Shown: positions 12,478 to 23,600 of the stretch, in pieces
How the letters are laid out: each line of letters starts with the position of its first letter
How positions within the stretch are numbered: position 1 is the first letter of the stretch
Assembly (NCBI GenBank): GCA_036245525.1
Contig: BTPG01000004.1
Span: 211,961,507-212,025,506 of the forward strand
Direction of reading: 5' to 3'
Length of the DNA stretch: 64,000 bases
Source of the DNA: Semisulcospira habei
Taxonomy: Eukaryota; Mollusca; Gastropoda; Semisulcospiridae
Position numbers and translations under genes: made by a program
Notes under the pieces: generated by a model
The model's input: the letters and a program-made list of their open reading frames with translations, nothing else
Databases searched by the model: none
What the model was told of the DNA's origin: nothing

Positions 12478-13127
12478 ACAAAGGAAAAGGAAGAGAGGCT
12501 AGAGACACGTACCATGTGTTGTACGATGGACTGGAATTTCACGTCTGGGATGTCCTCCTCGATCATCATTGTGGTCGTATCAATGAGCACTTCAACCGCC
12601 GGCGCCATTTTCTGCTTGTGTTTGACAAGCGCGTCAGGCAAACTTGTGACCGTCTGGCTGCTGCCTGATGAGGTAACTCCAATAGCTAGGCGATGATCGT
12701 CTGAAGCCTGATGACGAACAAGTGCAGAGCGCTGAAAATTTGTTGATCCTTTCACAAAAGCGTTTTTCGACTGTGCAACTTGGCATACAGCGCAGAACAT
12801 CTGCCCATCCAAATGGCGTAGCCATGTAAATTGTCCGAGCCAGTCGTGCTGGAAAACACGCGTGGTCTTTTTTTCACTATCCGATGTGCTTGTAGGAGCT
12901 CCAGAGATTGTAGGAGAAGGCTGTGATTTTGAGCTCGAGAACCCGAATTTCATGAGTCCGGCCATGCTTTCGCCACAGGAAATGCCGATAACCACTTGAC
13001 TTCGGCTCCGCCGCGCAAGAGTTATATCTGTTAATTTTCTGTTGCTGCGCATGCGGTACTGTTGCTGCGTTGGTGTTCGGCGCTCTGACAATGGTCTGCT
13101 CGGCACGCGCGGCTGTGAAACGTTCAC
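10742..13127 (-). CDS. hAT-transposase-derived zinc-finger protein (ZNF862 / C17orf113-like), two exons
   Basis: Exon 1 is 13127-12513 (205 codons). Exon 2 is 12331-10742 (529 codons plus stop). The donor (GTACGT) and acceptor (a strong pyrimidine tract then CAG) are both in phase 0, so the frame stays open for about 734 residues. Exon 1 has a BED/TTF-type finger, with Cys112, Cys115, His139 and His145 in FCAVCQ and LVRHQASDDH. Exon 2 has hAT transposase features: MVDESIDIATHKKL, GFSSDGASVMMG, THCAAHRLAL, VRWLSIYEAV and the C-terminal dimerisation block (PLTSVPCERGFSAQNRLRN). An alternative start is Met55 at 12965, which begins MAGLMKFGFS like relatives. No flanking terminal repeats were found. 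It could be a young transposon or a domesticated gene; the undamaged spliced frame inside a host intron leaves both open. Confidence 0.8.
12431..12480. repeat. (TC)n-(AC)n microsatellite in hAT-gene intron
   Basis: A run of CT dinucleotides passes directly into a CA run inside the 181-bp intron of the minus-strand gene. Confidence 0.95.
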
Positions 13128-13391
13128 AATGACGCACTGGTGCGTTTTTCAGTGCGTAAAGATAAAGCTTAATGCATCTGAGTAAAATTACTTACGTCAG
13201 TCTGACGCAGAGCTCGGAACACTAGTGCGTCAGAGGTGGCTTTAGAGGGTCAGATACGCACATTTCTGCGTAATAATTATCACTGAACTTAAATCTGTTA
13301 CTCTTTCATAACAAATTCTAAAAGCACATTCAAATTCACATTTAATTAAAAAAAATAACGTAATGAAAAAAAGGTATAACATGAAACTTAC

Positions 13392-13450
13392 CTGGTCGTG
13401 GATTGCGTGGGTTGCACGCCATATCATCAGCTACCATAAGGATGATGTGG
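13392..13450 (-). CDS. PIGK: PIGK exon 3
   Basis: It has 59 nt between GTTTTCAG and GTAAGT. It codes [19 protein letters not shown] in the frame required by exon 2 and ends in phase 1. Only the splice signals and family motif reveal it, because the open frame is tiny. Confidence 0.92.
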
Positions 13451-14443
13451 CTGAAAACACAAGTCATGAAGCTGTGGTTTGGCATTCAATAATAATTGAT
13501 CAACTTTGATTATGCTTTATTTAGTGTCAATACTACCTTAGGACTTAATATGTGCATTAAGGTTGTCTCCAGTGTCAAACACAAGTTTATGCTTTTGGCT
13601 CAAGTGCGAAGCAAAAATGAGTCTATGTTCTAGGCCAGTGGTCGTACGTCCATGGTAAACTTTATCTCCAGAGACTATTTAAGCCACAGTCTTCAAACTT
13701 GGCCCAAGTATACTTTGTGGCAAGACCTTTCTAAACATACCAATCTGAGTGACCTCTCACAAAGGTCAAGGTCACAGTGGATCAGGAAATAGGTAAACAA
13801 GAAAGGCAAAGAAGCCCTTATGGCTCACGTGTATAACCGATCCACACATGTGACAATAAGTAAATGGATGGCTTCTGCATCAACAAAATCGATGTTTTCT
13901 CAAAATACATTTTGTGTAATCAGTTTTCTCATATCTGTCAAACCCCGTGACTGACCCTTGACTTTTGCAAGGAGTTGACTAAATTAGTATACATAGGAAG
14001 TTCTTATCACCAGCTACCTTTGTGCCAAATTTGATTGAAAAGTTTGCAAAAATGTTGATAATAACTACAATTCTAGAACAAAAAATTGGCATTTTATACA
14101 CATTTGCCGACCTCTTGTGACCCATGACCTTTTCCAATGGGTCATCCAAATTAGTATGCATAGATAGGTCTTGCCATCAGGTATCTCTGTAGCAAGTTTC
14201 GGTTTGAAGTTGTGAATAGTAATTGAAAATAAAATGTTTCTTGACAAAATATGGATATTTCTTACCTATTTCCTGAGCTCTTGTGACCCTTGACCTTTCC
14301 GAGGGGTCATCCAAAATTAGTATGCATTGATAGGTCTTACCATCATGTATCTCTGTACCAAGTTTGGGTTTGAAGTTGTGAACAAATTGAGAAAAAAAAC
14401 ATCTTTTGTCAAATTAAGGCTATTTTGGACCTATAACCCCCCC

Positions 14444-14474
<31 letters not shown>

Positions 14475-16878
14475 GAGTTCTTGTGACCTTTGACCTTTCC
14501 AAGGGATCAACCAAATTAGTATGTATAGAAAGGTCTTACCATTAGGTATCTTTGTACCAAGTTTGGGTTTGAAGTTGTGAATAGTGATTGAGAAAAAATA
14601 AATTATGTCAAAATATAGCTATTTGTTTTATATTTCCTGATCCCCTGTGACCTTGACCTTTGTGAGAGGTCACTGAAATTGGTATGTTTAGAAAGGTCTT
14701 GCCACAAAATATCCTTAACCTTAAAGTTTACCATGGACGGCCACTGGCCCAGAACATTCTTTACTTTTGCTTCGCACATGAGCCAAAATAGCTATATTTG
14801 GATAAAACTTATTTTTTCTCAAATACTATTCAAAAATTCAAACCAAAAATTTCTACATAATACCTGATGGTAAGACCTATCTATGTATACTAATTTGGAT
14901 GACCCCCAGGAAAGGTCAAGGGTCACAAAAGGTCAGCAAATGTGTGTAAAATGCCAATTTCTTGACAGAATTGTAGTTACTATCAACATTTTTGCAAAAG
15001 TTTCAATCAAATGTGGCACAAAGGTAGCTGATGATAAGACCTTCCTAGGCATACTAATTTAGTTGACTCATCGCAAAGATCAAAAGTCACAGATTTGTGA
15101 AAAATGATTAAATTATGAGAAAACATGAATTTTGCTGGTGCAGAAGCCGGCCTTTCACTTATTATTGTCACAAAGGTCACACATAATAAAATCGGTCATA
15201 CTATACACATGAGCCATAAGGGCTATGCCTTTCTTGTTAAGATAAGGTTCTGGGTTTAATCTATTTTGTCTCTTATTGATACACTGAATTTGATAGTGCG
15301 TGCTGTGTGTGTGTGTGTGTAAGGTAAGAGTCATTATTATTTATCATTTCATATACGTGTGTGATGCTAAAAAAAAATAAGTTTTTATGTTTTTCACTAA
15401 TTTCACTTGTAAACACATTATGTCTTAGTTATATTTAGGTCTTTTAGAAACAACAGAGTGCATGGAACCTGAAGACAATTTTCTGTTTTATTTATTTGAA
15501 AACAGACAATAAAGTTTTCTTGAATCTTGAAATTTAAGAAATAATAATAAAACTGTCAGCTCTCAATCACTGTGGCCACTATGCTTTTCATCTTGATCTT
15601 GATACATTATTGCTTGAATGAAGTAAATTTGACAATGATATTTCAAGGGTGGCACCAGAATAACTTGGCACCTGAGGCGGCCAGCTATTCTGGCACTACA
15701 CTTGAATTAGAGTGGTTCATCTATCTTATAACCTGTCCTGTAGCCTTCATAGGACGATAAACATTTTTTTTAAAATCAGCCTCCAGATGTAATGGGTTAA
15801 AGTAACATTCATCTTTACACATACCACAATTGCACTTCAAAACAGACTGACACATGACAGCCGAGCCAGCCTGAGGATCTTCTGCTCACTGCAAAAAATC
15901 ATTCTTCACTACAAAGTACCTGTCTGGAATGCCAAGTCGCTTGACACTGCGGTAAATGGACAGGACATTGGCAACATGACGGTAGTTGAACCAAAACCTT
16001 GATGCGTCCACCAGCACTGCCCAGTTGTTGGTGTGGCCACTCTTGAAAAACTCTTCTATTTGCTCCTTGAAAAAAAACACGAAAACAATTTTAAATTTAA
16101 CCCTCCTGTGCTTGCAGCTATTGATAGCAATGCTCTTTACAGCACTACAAAGTACCAGTGACTGCATGCACAAAAAAACCTATTAGCTCATCCGTCATCA
16201 TGATCCAAATACAAATAAGATGAGAAGCCATGCCCAAAGTTTTAGCTGATCCATCTCTCACAACCCTAACACACCCTACCCTCTGATCCACACACAAACA
16301 CTATCGTACAGTTAGCTTGCAGTACATACATGTGCTAAATGTGTCGTTTTAAGTCTTTACTTGAGCTCTTAACAGAATTACTTAGTGACAAAGTACATAA
16401 TAAAGTAAAATGAGCTGCAACTGAGTACTTGTTTTTGTACTTGGTACTAGTACTTCTTAGTAGGCACAGAGTACCAGTTGTGGCTCATCTTGTTGGGAAT
16501 AAGCAAACTGTAGTTTTTTAGTCGCCTCTGCCTTGGAAGTGCAGATCTTTTATTTATACACTGAATTGCATCGATAAACAAATCGGTGCAGGGAATCGCA
16601 ACCTGAAGAATACATTTTATCTTGACGAGGCACTTTGATGCATGAACTATGCAAATTTATTTGTTTTATGTTCACATTTGTTGTTTTTACAACTGTTTTA
16701 CAAAAGCACACGCACAGAGACCGTTCGCTAGATTCCAAAACACTACACTTTTAGTTAACTAAACTCTTTTGCTTATTATCTTGCAAATTACCTCATGATT
16801 AGCATTAGTCAAAACTAAACAAGCTGGAAAAATTGCCAGAAAACAGACAACGGCTGCGTGTTTCCTGGGTATCGCCAT
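13392..16878 (-). CDS. PIGK: GPI-anchor transamidase catalytic subunit, N-terminal exons (partial)
   Basis: Three exons join in frame: 16878-16792, 16065-15920 and 13450-13392 (292 nt, about 97 codons). The protein is the cysteine protease of the GPI transamidase complex in the ER membrane, which cuts C-terminal signals and attaches GPI anchors. Exon 1 codes a hydrophobic signal peptide ([17 protein letters not shown]). Exons 2 and 3 code the highly conserved [36 protein letters not shown] and [13 protein letters not shown] segments. All splice sites are GT-AG, with phases 0, 2 and 1. The catalytic His and Cys exons lie beyond position 1. The usual Cys after WAVLV is Asp here. Intron 2 is filled with a tandem repeat; intron 3 holds three coding transposons on the same strand. 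Confidence 0.93.
13594..15240. repeat. Degenerate ~170-bp tandem repeat with inverted ends (copy 1)
   Basis: Repeated units contain GGTCAAGGGTCACAAG, TACTATTCACAACTTCAAAC and TGATGGTAAGACCTTTCTATG. The first half runs one way and the second half mainly the other, and the outer ends carry GGCTCA and TGAGCC motifs in opposite orientation. The same family lies at 39374-40512. A C run followed by a CA run sits at 14438-14474. It fills PIGK intron 2. Confidence 0.8.
14438..14474. repeat. Poly-C followed by (CA)n
   Basis: About 22 cytosines are followed by seven CA units, embedded in the tandem repeat. Lengths are likely to be unreliable in the assembly. Confidence 0.9.
15583..15803. mobile_element. 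Foldback element, family A (diverged)
   Basis: The core has the TTCAAGGGTGGCACCAG arm and its mirror around a GGCACC centre. It starts near CTTTTCATCTTGAT and ends at GGGTTAA (15797-15803). It lies in PIGK intron 2. Confidence 0.7.
15920..16065 (-). CDS. PIGK: PIGK exon 2
   Basis: It has 146 nt between TTTTTTTCAAG and GTACTT. It codes [20 protein letters not shown] and on to VKRLGIPD, closely matching the PIGK family, and ends in phase 2, splitting a Ser codon completed by exon 3. Confidence 0.93.
16066..16791. other. PIGK: PIGK intron 1
   Basis: It has 726 bases with GT-AG ends on the minus strand. I see no exon or recognisable repeat apart from short TACTTG/GTACTT repetitions around 16420-16480. 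Confidence 0.75.
16792..16878 (-). CDS. PIGK: PIGK exon 1 (start codon, signal peptide)
   Basis: It has 29 codons from ATG at 16878 and ends at a GTAATT donor (16791-16790) in phase 0. It was too short to stand out as an open frame and was found by reading back from exon 2. The sequence is a basic N-terminus followed by a hydrophobic core, as expected of an ER signal. Confidence 0.85.
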
Positions 16879-17541
16879 GATGAGACAAGATAATGACGAA
16901 AAGCACCCCGCCGCACATCAGAGTGCCACCTTGCGAGTACATAACAGATGTTCATTACTGCGACGATGCTTGATGCTGCTATAGGGGAGAGAACTTGCGC
17001 ATGCAGCGCTGCATGGAACCAAAGGTAGAAATATTTTTCAGGCCTGCAGTAAAACTGGTGAGAAAACATGGAATTAATAAGAATGCACTATACACTATGT
17101 ATGATATTATAGGAACAATGATATATGGAGCACAGATGCAGTTAATAAATTTAAGGTTTTCTTTGAACTCAATTTCAGTTTCAGATACCTCCCCTTTCCC
17201 GCCGTTTTTGTAGATTGGGTTGTGTGGGGCGTCTATTTTCAGACAATTTTCGAGAGATTCACTTTTCTTACTTTGGTCAGAACATATTGTTATGCCACGT
17301 ATGTCAGGTTTCTTCATAATACTATTGTGTTTATCATCTTTATACACTTCGGCAGAGAAAGAGTCGGTTGGAGACTATGGAGACGTCACTTCCGCCAAGC
17401 ACCTGCACATTTGTTGTCCTTAGATACGCAGGGCGAAAAATCATCCAGCGCTAGAAAGTGATTTTACTTTGAATTGGATTTTACCAAATCGCCAAAATAA
17501 ATTCCCAAACGGTCCAGTACATCCGCTGCCATAGCGGCAAG
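16879..17541. promoter_or_regulatory. Shared 663-bp region between divergent PIGK and AK5-like start codons
   Basis: The two start codons point away from each other, so promoters and 5' untranslated regions of both genes must lie here unless upstream exons exist. An NRF-1-like site (TTGCGCATGC) is at about 16991-17002, 115 bp from the PIGK start. A CRE/ETS-like composite (GACGTCACTTCCGCC) is at 17382-17396, 146 bp from the adenylate kinase start. Both motif types are common in TATA-less bidirectional promoters. Function is inference. Confidence 0.5.
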
Positions 17542-17601
17542 ATGTCATCACAGGACGCCAAGACGTACCTTTCCAAACGGAATGTACCTGGTTTGTTTGA
17601 G
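17542..17601 (+). CDS. AK5: AK5-like exon 1
   Basis: It has 20 codons, starting at ATG in the context AAGATGTC and ending at a GTAAGA donor in phase 0. The peptide DAKTYLSKRNVPGLFE aligns with the start of vertebrate AK5. The 5' untranslated boundary is not defined. Confidence 0.85.
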
Positions 17602-20600
17602 GTAAGACCAGACCATTTTCTCGCACCTTGCACTTGTGTTTAGTGTGAGGAATGGAGGGCCTCGTACAGATAGTGAGATTTTGCTGAGCGGTATAGCCTT
17701 TTGCATGAGCTATATATTACCAGCTTTAAACTGCTGCGGAAATTTGACTTTTTAGCGTTAGAAGTGTGGTCGTATAAATTATGTTAATGTTTGTGTGTGT
17801 TAAATATCAACAAAAACATTTAAACTGCACTTTAATAGTAACTTTTTAAAACTATGTCCAGTTTTACATCAGAGTTGTATATATGCTTAACAATGATATT
17901 AAAATAAAGTAAACTTCCTTTAAAATAATAATGTGTTCTTTGTAATTAAAATTCTATATTGACTTTCCTTGAGGGGGGAAAAAAAGGGGGGAAGGGGGGT
18001 GGGGGTGGGGGAGGGTTGGCGGAAAGCAGATGGTCAGGTTGTTGGCAGCTGAAAACAACTGATCAGAATCCACGGCAATATTTTGTTTATGTCACAGGCC
18101 AGTTCACTCACTATTTATGTTTAATCATAGATAGTGACAATCTGGTTAACCCATTTAGCCCTGGGACCCTGCAGCAGGAGATGGATTGATCATGATAATT
18201 CAAGGGTAGTGCCAGATGAGCTTGGCACCCTGAAGGCGCTACCCATGAATTATCATGATCAATCCATCTCTTACAACTGGTACATAGTCGTTAGACGCCT
18301 CTTACAACTGGTACATAGTCGTTAGACGCCTCCTCCAAGAGTTTGGAAATGTGGCTGTGAAGTTAAGAGGGTTAATGCTAGGAGTAGTAGGTGGTGTGAA
18401 TGATGAGGTAAACTCTTTTTTTCACTTAAACCCTTAACTGCTGGTGGATACAACAATGTCTTTGAAAGCAGGGCAAATTCAGCCCCAAATACGCCTGTCA
18501 ACCCAAGGAGCACGGATATGACAATAGTCGGCAAGAAGCAGAGAACTGCACGAACCCCCATTTTCTTCCTTTTTGCAGTTTGGTCTTTACATTGTTTTGG
18601 CAGTATAGGGGTTACGTCATGTCTTTCTGTAGGAAAGATTCAGTGAGTGATTTAGGTGGGTCTGAATGGGTTGCTAATGCTGGACACTGTAGCGTAAGTG
18701 TTCTAGCCTTATTTGGGACCCTTTGCTGCCAGTGAATGCACAGGGTATAAAATACTTTTCAAAAGTACGGGGCCCTTTGGGCACCCTGTTAGTAAAAGTA
18801 GGGAGCCCCGCAGGAAAATAAGGGGCTCATGAACCATCGCATGATTTACGGACAAGACAGAAACATAGGAACTCTCCTTCATGAGACGAAGCGGCTTTAG
18901 CTAAAAGAGGAGCTGCAAACAGCAGAGTGAACATATCGCGCTAGACCTCTATGCAGCAAAGAGAGGTTGATGCAATGCATACCATGCTAAAAATAGCCAG
19001 CCACGTGTGTTTGGTGGAAAGTTCTTGACCTGTGACAGGACCGAGCTGATGCGCTGCATACCGCCTATCGCTGCTTTGAGACACATTAGGTCCGAAAAGA
19101 AAGGGGCACGTCAGGCCCCATGACATGAAACTAGAAGGCCCAAGGCCAAAGTAAAGGGCTTTTTGCCTAGGGTCCCAGATTATTTTGAACCCTGATACTT
19201 GTTTTTAAATCAATGTAAGCTCAGCAGTTGTAGATTGAGGTTTAATTCGTTCAGTGTCAGCTGACACAGACTGTGTTTCACCACAATGTCCTAGCTTCCC
19301 AGGAACATGGATCTATTGGGGTGACACTGAAAGCCATAGATCTTCATGAGCCCCTGCAGCTCTAAGGGCTCATGAGGATCTATGTCTCTTGCAGTTGGGT
19401 AGTGTTCACATTTTCTCGGCACTGAACGGGTTAAGGCACTCATCCGAGATAAACTCTGCAACTGCAGCAAGCAACACATGAGGCCGTTTACCCATTTAGC
19501 CCCGGGACCCTGCAGCAGGAGATGGATTGATCATGATAATTCAAGGGTAGTGCCAGATGAGCTTGGCGCCTAAAGGCGCCAAGTTCATCTGGCACTACCC
19601 TTGAATTATCATGATCGATCCATCTCCTACAACTGGTACATAATTGTTAGACAACGCCTCCAAAAGTTTGGAAATGCGGCCATGGGGTTAAGAAGGTTAA
19701 TGAGTGATTTCACCTGTCAAAGGAAATAGTCCATGTAAACTGCTTGGATACTGCTTCAGTATTAACCCCTTGATGCATGCAGCCTCTGGTATTTGGCCTC
19801 TTCACAGCTGAACATATCCAACTGCTAGAGACACAGATCATCTATGAGCCCCCCACAGTTGCGGGGGATCATGTGGATCTGTGTGTCTTGCTGACACCAC
19901 TTTGCATGTATACGTGTTCCTAAGATGGCTGGGGCTCTGGGATTGAATTATCCCTTTGGCTGTCAGTGGTGCGTTTTGTCGCGATGATTCCTGCTACCAA
20001 CAGCCAAGACTCTAACAGTTACACTAATAAGAGAGATTTCAGATACATGTTGCCAACTAGCTGCGGCCACTGGCAGTGGAAGGGTTAACCCATTCAGCCC
20101 TGATGCACAACAGCAGGAGATGGGTCAACCATGATGATTCAAGGGTAGTGCCAGATTAGCTTGGCGCCTGTTGGCGCCAAGCTAATCTGGCACTGCCCTT
20201 GAATTATCATGGTCGATCCATCTCCTGCAACTGGTGCATAGTCATTAGTTGATGCCTCCAAAATTTGGGAAATATGGCCGTCGGGCTGAATGAGTAAGCA
20301 CTGCTAGCCGCATGCACAAGAGGATTAACCTACTTAATCACAAAGCCGCATTTCCCAAATTTTGGCAGTGTCACATAACTGTGTATGATGCGCAGGAGAT
20401 AGATCGACCATGCTAATTTAAGGGTAGTACCAGATTAGATTGGCACCATCAGGCACCATGCTAATCTGGCACTACCCTTGAATTATCATGGTCGAGCCAC
20501 ATTAGCTTGGTGCCTTTAAGCACCAAGCTAATCTTGCACCACCCTTGAATTATCATGGTTGATCCCTTTCCTGCTGCAGTACAGTTGGCTAAATGGGTTA

Positions 20601-23600
20601 AAGAGGCACTACTTTCTGTCTTTGACATGATTCTGGTTTTGTTAAATATTCTCACGAAGTCTATTTCTGTGTGCCCTTCTCCGCAGTGCCTGATGACAGG
20701 CCTCATGTTTCACCGCCCCACAGACCACATCCAGTACCTCATCGAGTGTTTGGAAAAGGTAAAGGCCAAAGGTCAGGACGAGCTGCGATGGAACATGTTC
20801 ATCGAGATGCAGCGGGCCAAGACACCCTTGCCACCCATCACCCCTTCAAATGGGCGCAGACCGATGTCACGTGAACGCTCCATGACACCTAAAGGTACAT
20901 TTTATTAAATCAGCAGTATATTTTGTCCTGGATGTTTATTTTACTTTAATACCTTTGTGCATGTAAACTCTGGTACAGTAAATAGTACTAGTGCATGCAT
21001 GCACAATGGGGTAGCAAACATTATCTTTTTCTAATGTCTGTTGTTGTTTTGTTTTTTATTTTAAGATTGTTCATCTCTATTTATTTCAATGTCTAACAAC
21101 AGCTGTAAAAAAAAAAAATGATATGTGTGCTTATTGTAGTTATTCATAATAATTCACCTTTAATTTTGTTCTTTTCCCTGTCTCTTTTTACCTCATAATG
21201 TTACATAATTTTTCTTTTTCATTAGTAATTTTGCTTTTTTCCTATAGAGAATAGTTTTACTTTTTAACTCATTGGGTGTCGGTAGTGGCTTTAGTCGCCA
21301 TGATTTCTGCAGGAATCATTGTGACTAAAACCGTTGCGGACACCCAGAGGGTAAAAATGTCTAATACTAGATTCTAAGTAATTGCATGAATTGGTACTTT
21401 CTGAAAAAATCTTTCTTTGTAGTAAAGTTTTAATCTTGTATGGTCATCATTAGATGTTAACGTGTTACTGCTGCTGTTTATTTAATGTAGTTGGACCAGG
21501 ATATTTCTGGATTGAAAACTACACATCTATCGAAGGTAGTGCACAAAACTAAAATGTTATTCCGTGTGCAGCCCTAAACTATGTGCATCAAGTTTAATCA
21601 TGTGTGCTGTGATTTTAAATGAATACTGTTTGGCTCTTGCACACACTCCTCTCATAAAACTGAAGTTTAGTGAGTGATACAGTACACGATAGTTTTAGAG
21701 AATGGTTCTAAAGCGAATTACAGTAGAATCTGTTTTGAGCACCCACCATTTTTAAAGGAAAAAGTGGTCTTAAAAGAAGTGCTGTCCGAAGAAAAGTCTG
21801 CAGTAGAAGGGAAAAAATTGTTACCTGTCATTAAAACCGTCATTTAGGTAGCTACCCTCACCTAAATGATGATCTTTAATGACAGGTGATTGGGTAGTCA
21901 CTCAGAACAGGTTCTGCTGAACCTGACTATTGTTTGCTCTACATTTACTTGGTGGGAGAAATACAGATAAGCTTACAGAAATTTCTCCCACCAAATAAAT
22001 GTTTCATCCGATAATGCACTCTAGAACCATTTTCTAACCTTCCTGCCTTAAACCCCACCCGGGTCTGCCCTGGGGGACTTGGGTGGGGTTAGGTATTTTT
22101 TAGTTCCCAGGGTCACCCTGGTCAGCCCCACAGGGTGGGTTTTTCTCTCTATTCTGGGGCATGTGTTTCTGTCTACCCTTTGTCCATTCACCTGTATTTG
22201 CCTTTTTAAAACTCTCCCTCCTGTCTGCACTGCCTGTAGCTCTTGATATTGGATGTGTGCTGCTAGATGGTCTTAGCTTTATTTAGGCCCCATGTTGTAG
22301 GTTTATGTAACGTATTTGACCGGCTGGCGACATACATTCAATTTTCTGTTTATTTTTTTTTTTCACAAGCAGTGCAGGCACGTCCTGAGAAAGCCTTGTT
22401 GCTGTCGGGACGTTAAGCAATGTACAATCAATTCCTGCCTTAAAATCATTCTGGACACTTGCAAAAAAACTCTATTGTGGGCACGAAAATCTAGTAATAC
22501 TTCCTATGATCAAGTGACCAAAATAGGTCTCTATCTGACATCAAAACCTTATTTCAGAGCTGAAAAGCAAAGTACTTTCACATTTGGTCCATGGGTCATT
22601 TTACTAAAGGGCTTGTGTCACATGTTTTCTTTTAGGTCACATTTGGCTTTCGTCTGTGTTCTTAACCCATTCAGCCCTGACGCACTACAGCAGGAGATGG
22701 GTCGACCATGATAATTCAAGGGTAGTGCCAGATTAGCTTGGCACCTGTCGTCATCAAGCTAATCTGGCACTGCCCTTGAATTATCGTGGTCGCTTCATCT
22801 CCTGCAACTGGTGCGTATAGTCAATAGATGACGCCTCCAAAATTTGGGAAATACGCCCATCGGGCTGAATGAGTTAAACCTTCCCGAGCCTCCTCTTTGC
22901 TTGCCTACCGCTCCCCTTCCCCGCGCTCGAGCGTTCATCCAAATGTGGCCTCCCCGGATGACGTTCTTAGCATGCCACTTCCCTTCGTAAACCCTGTGGG
23001 TGGAGGATCTGCGGGCTGCAGCGATAGTTTCCACCGCTGCATGCGAGTTTAACTGAATGAGTTAACCCCCCCCCCCCCCCCCCCCCCATGTATGCATTCA
23101 CCGGTACTTTATATAGTGCCGATGGTTGTTTTCACAAGGATGGGCTATCCCCTTCAGCGTCAGTGGATGCAGACATGTGCTTTTGAAATCATTGTAAATT
23201 CAGCATCAAAGATGAAAAGCCATCTAAGTAGCACTTCTCTCCCTTGGCAGTGCTTTTTCCTACTCACTTGGTAGTTTCTTCGAGTTAAACCTTTGGCTAT
23301 TGGTAGCGGTTTTTGTTGAGGTAATTCCTGCCGGAATCACTCTAGCAAAAACGCTGCAGACAGTCAAAGGGTTAACCCCCCCATGTATGCAGTCACCGGT
23401 ACTTTATATAGTGCCGATGGTTGTTTGCACAAGGATGGTACGTCTATCCCCTTCAGCGCCAGTGGATGCAGACTGTGCTTTTGAAATCATTGTAAATTCA
23501 GCATCAAAGATCAAAAGCAATCTAAGGAACATAGATCTATACAAAGTGTTCTTTCAGCACTGTGGGGCTCACGAGGATCTATACCTCTTGCAGTTGGGTC

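Noticed and set aside
10456..13240. Terminal inverted repeats for the hAT-derived gene
   Set aside because: CAGAGGTGG at 13227 looks like a hAT end but no inverted partner was found near 10500-10740.
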